Shown: positions 30,007 to 30,062 of the stretch, piece after piece | Position numbering within the stretch: position 1 is the first letter of the stretch | How the letters are laid out: the number at the start of each line of letters is the position of its first letter | Program-made: the position numbers and the translations under genes | DNA from: a virus | Strand: one strand, 5' to 3' | Virus record (IMG/VR): IMGVR_UViG_3300025874_000057 | Span: 1 to 30,062 of that record | Length of the DNA: 30,062 nucleotides | The notes under the pieces: generated by a model | The model's input: the letters and a program-made list of their open reading frames with translations, nothing else | Database searches by the model: none | Told to the model about the DNA's origin: nothing

Positions 30007-30062
30007 CCCTACAGGATTATTAGGAACGAGATCACCTATTCTGATCACTTGGAATGGTACAG
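29777..30062. repeat. Right copy of the terminal repeat
   Basis: Matches bases 1-286 with seven differences, six silent and one changing Asn to Lys. Part of the evidence that the window is a closed circle or circularly permuted genome. Confidence 0.93.
29993..30062 (+). CDS. 5' end of the tail protein at 217-1449 (partial duplicate)
   Basis: The first 23 codons of the 410-residue tail protein are repeated here, cut by the window end. The sequence equals 217-286 except for one silent change (GGA against GGT, Gly). Confidence 0.9.
   Translation, partial: MAVISPTGLLGTRSPILITWNGT

Noticed and set aside
1-30062. Prophage or temperate lifestyle
   Set aside because: No integrase, excisionase, repressor or attachment core was found, and the ends overlap as in a closed phage genome. 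Absence of evidence only.
1-30062. CRISPR array, insertion sequence or rRNA
   Set aside because: No regularly spaced repeats, transposase motifs or ribosomal RNA segments were seen on either strand.

Overview
The window is very probably one complete genome of a small tailed (siphovirus-type) phage of a Bacteroidota host, about 29.8 kb, assembled past its own join. Bases 1-286 recur at 29777-30062 with 7 mismatches, so the unit length is 29,776 bp. All genes I can support lie on the + strand and are tightly packed, many with ATGA stop/start overlaps. The Bacteroidota assignment rests on AT-rich DNA with A-rich leaders and little Shine-Dalgarno sequence, one good TTTG-N19-TAnnTTTG promoter, and structural proteins that resemble families I know from phages of this phylum. 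I see no integrase, excisionase, repressor, tRNA, CRISPR array or insertion sequence.

Layout. 25605-28307: ParB-like protein, small and large terminase, and a frameshifted tail assembly chaperone pair. 28363-28960: three mini-proteins, two of them Cys-rich, followed by tandem terminators. 29053-30006 and on through the join to 5043: neck/tail completion proteins, two large tail proteins, tape measure. 5046-7599: XkdF-like protease, acidic scaffold, major capsid protein, then a terminator. 7672-11205: structural/tail protein, a second terminator, a small protein, portal with an extra C-terminal domain, head-tail adaptor. 11276-14954: fibre and spike genes of different composition. 14984-16758: lysis cassette (M15 endolysin, holin candidates, coiled-coil membrane protein, unimolecular spanin). 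16747-16850: an AT-rich run of four inverted repeats. 16861-25590: early genes for DNA metabolism and regulation (RusA resolvase, SSB-like protein, RecA/DnaB-fold ATPase, DnaA-domain-IV protein, sigma factor, two PD-(D/E)XK nucleases, C5 cytosine methyltransferase, HNH protein) and many small unknowns.

How it works together. No DNA polymerase or primase is visible, so the phage probably recruits the host replisome, using its own ATPase/helicase, SSB-like protein and DnaA-like binder, and processes recombination or packaging intermediates with RusA and the nucleases. A phage sigma factor could switch transcription to late genes. The head and tail gene order is unusual: the tape measure precedes the protease-scaffold-capsid block, and the portal follows the capsid gene.

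The most interesting signals are a 142-codon reading frame nested in the same direction inside the catalytic core of the methyltransferase gene, and the chaperone G/GT locus where both frames appear protein-coding after a nine-T slippery run. Also notable are the almost purely third-position divergence between the terminal repeats, the four-dyad region, and the strong GATC richness of the genome apart from the fibre genes.
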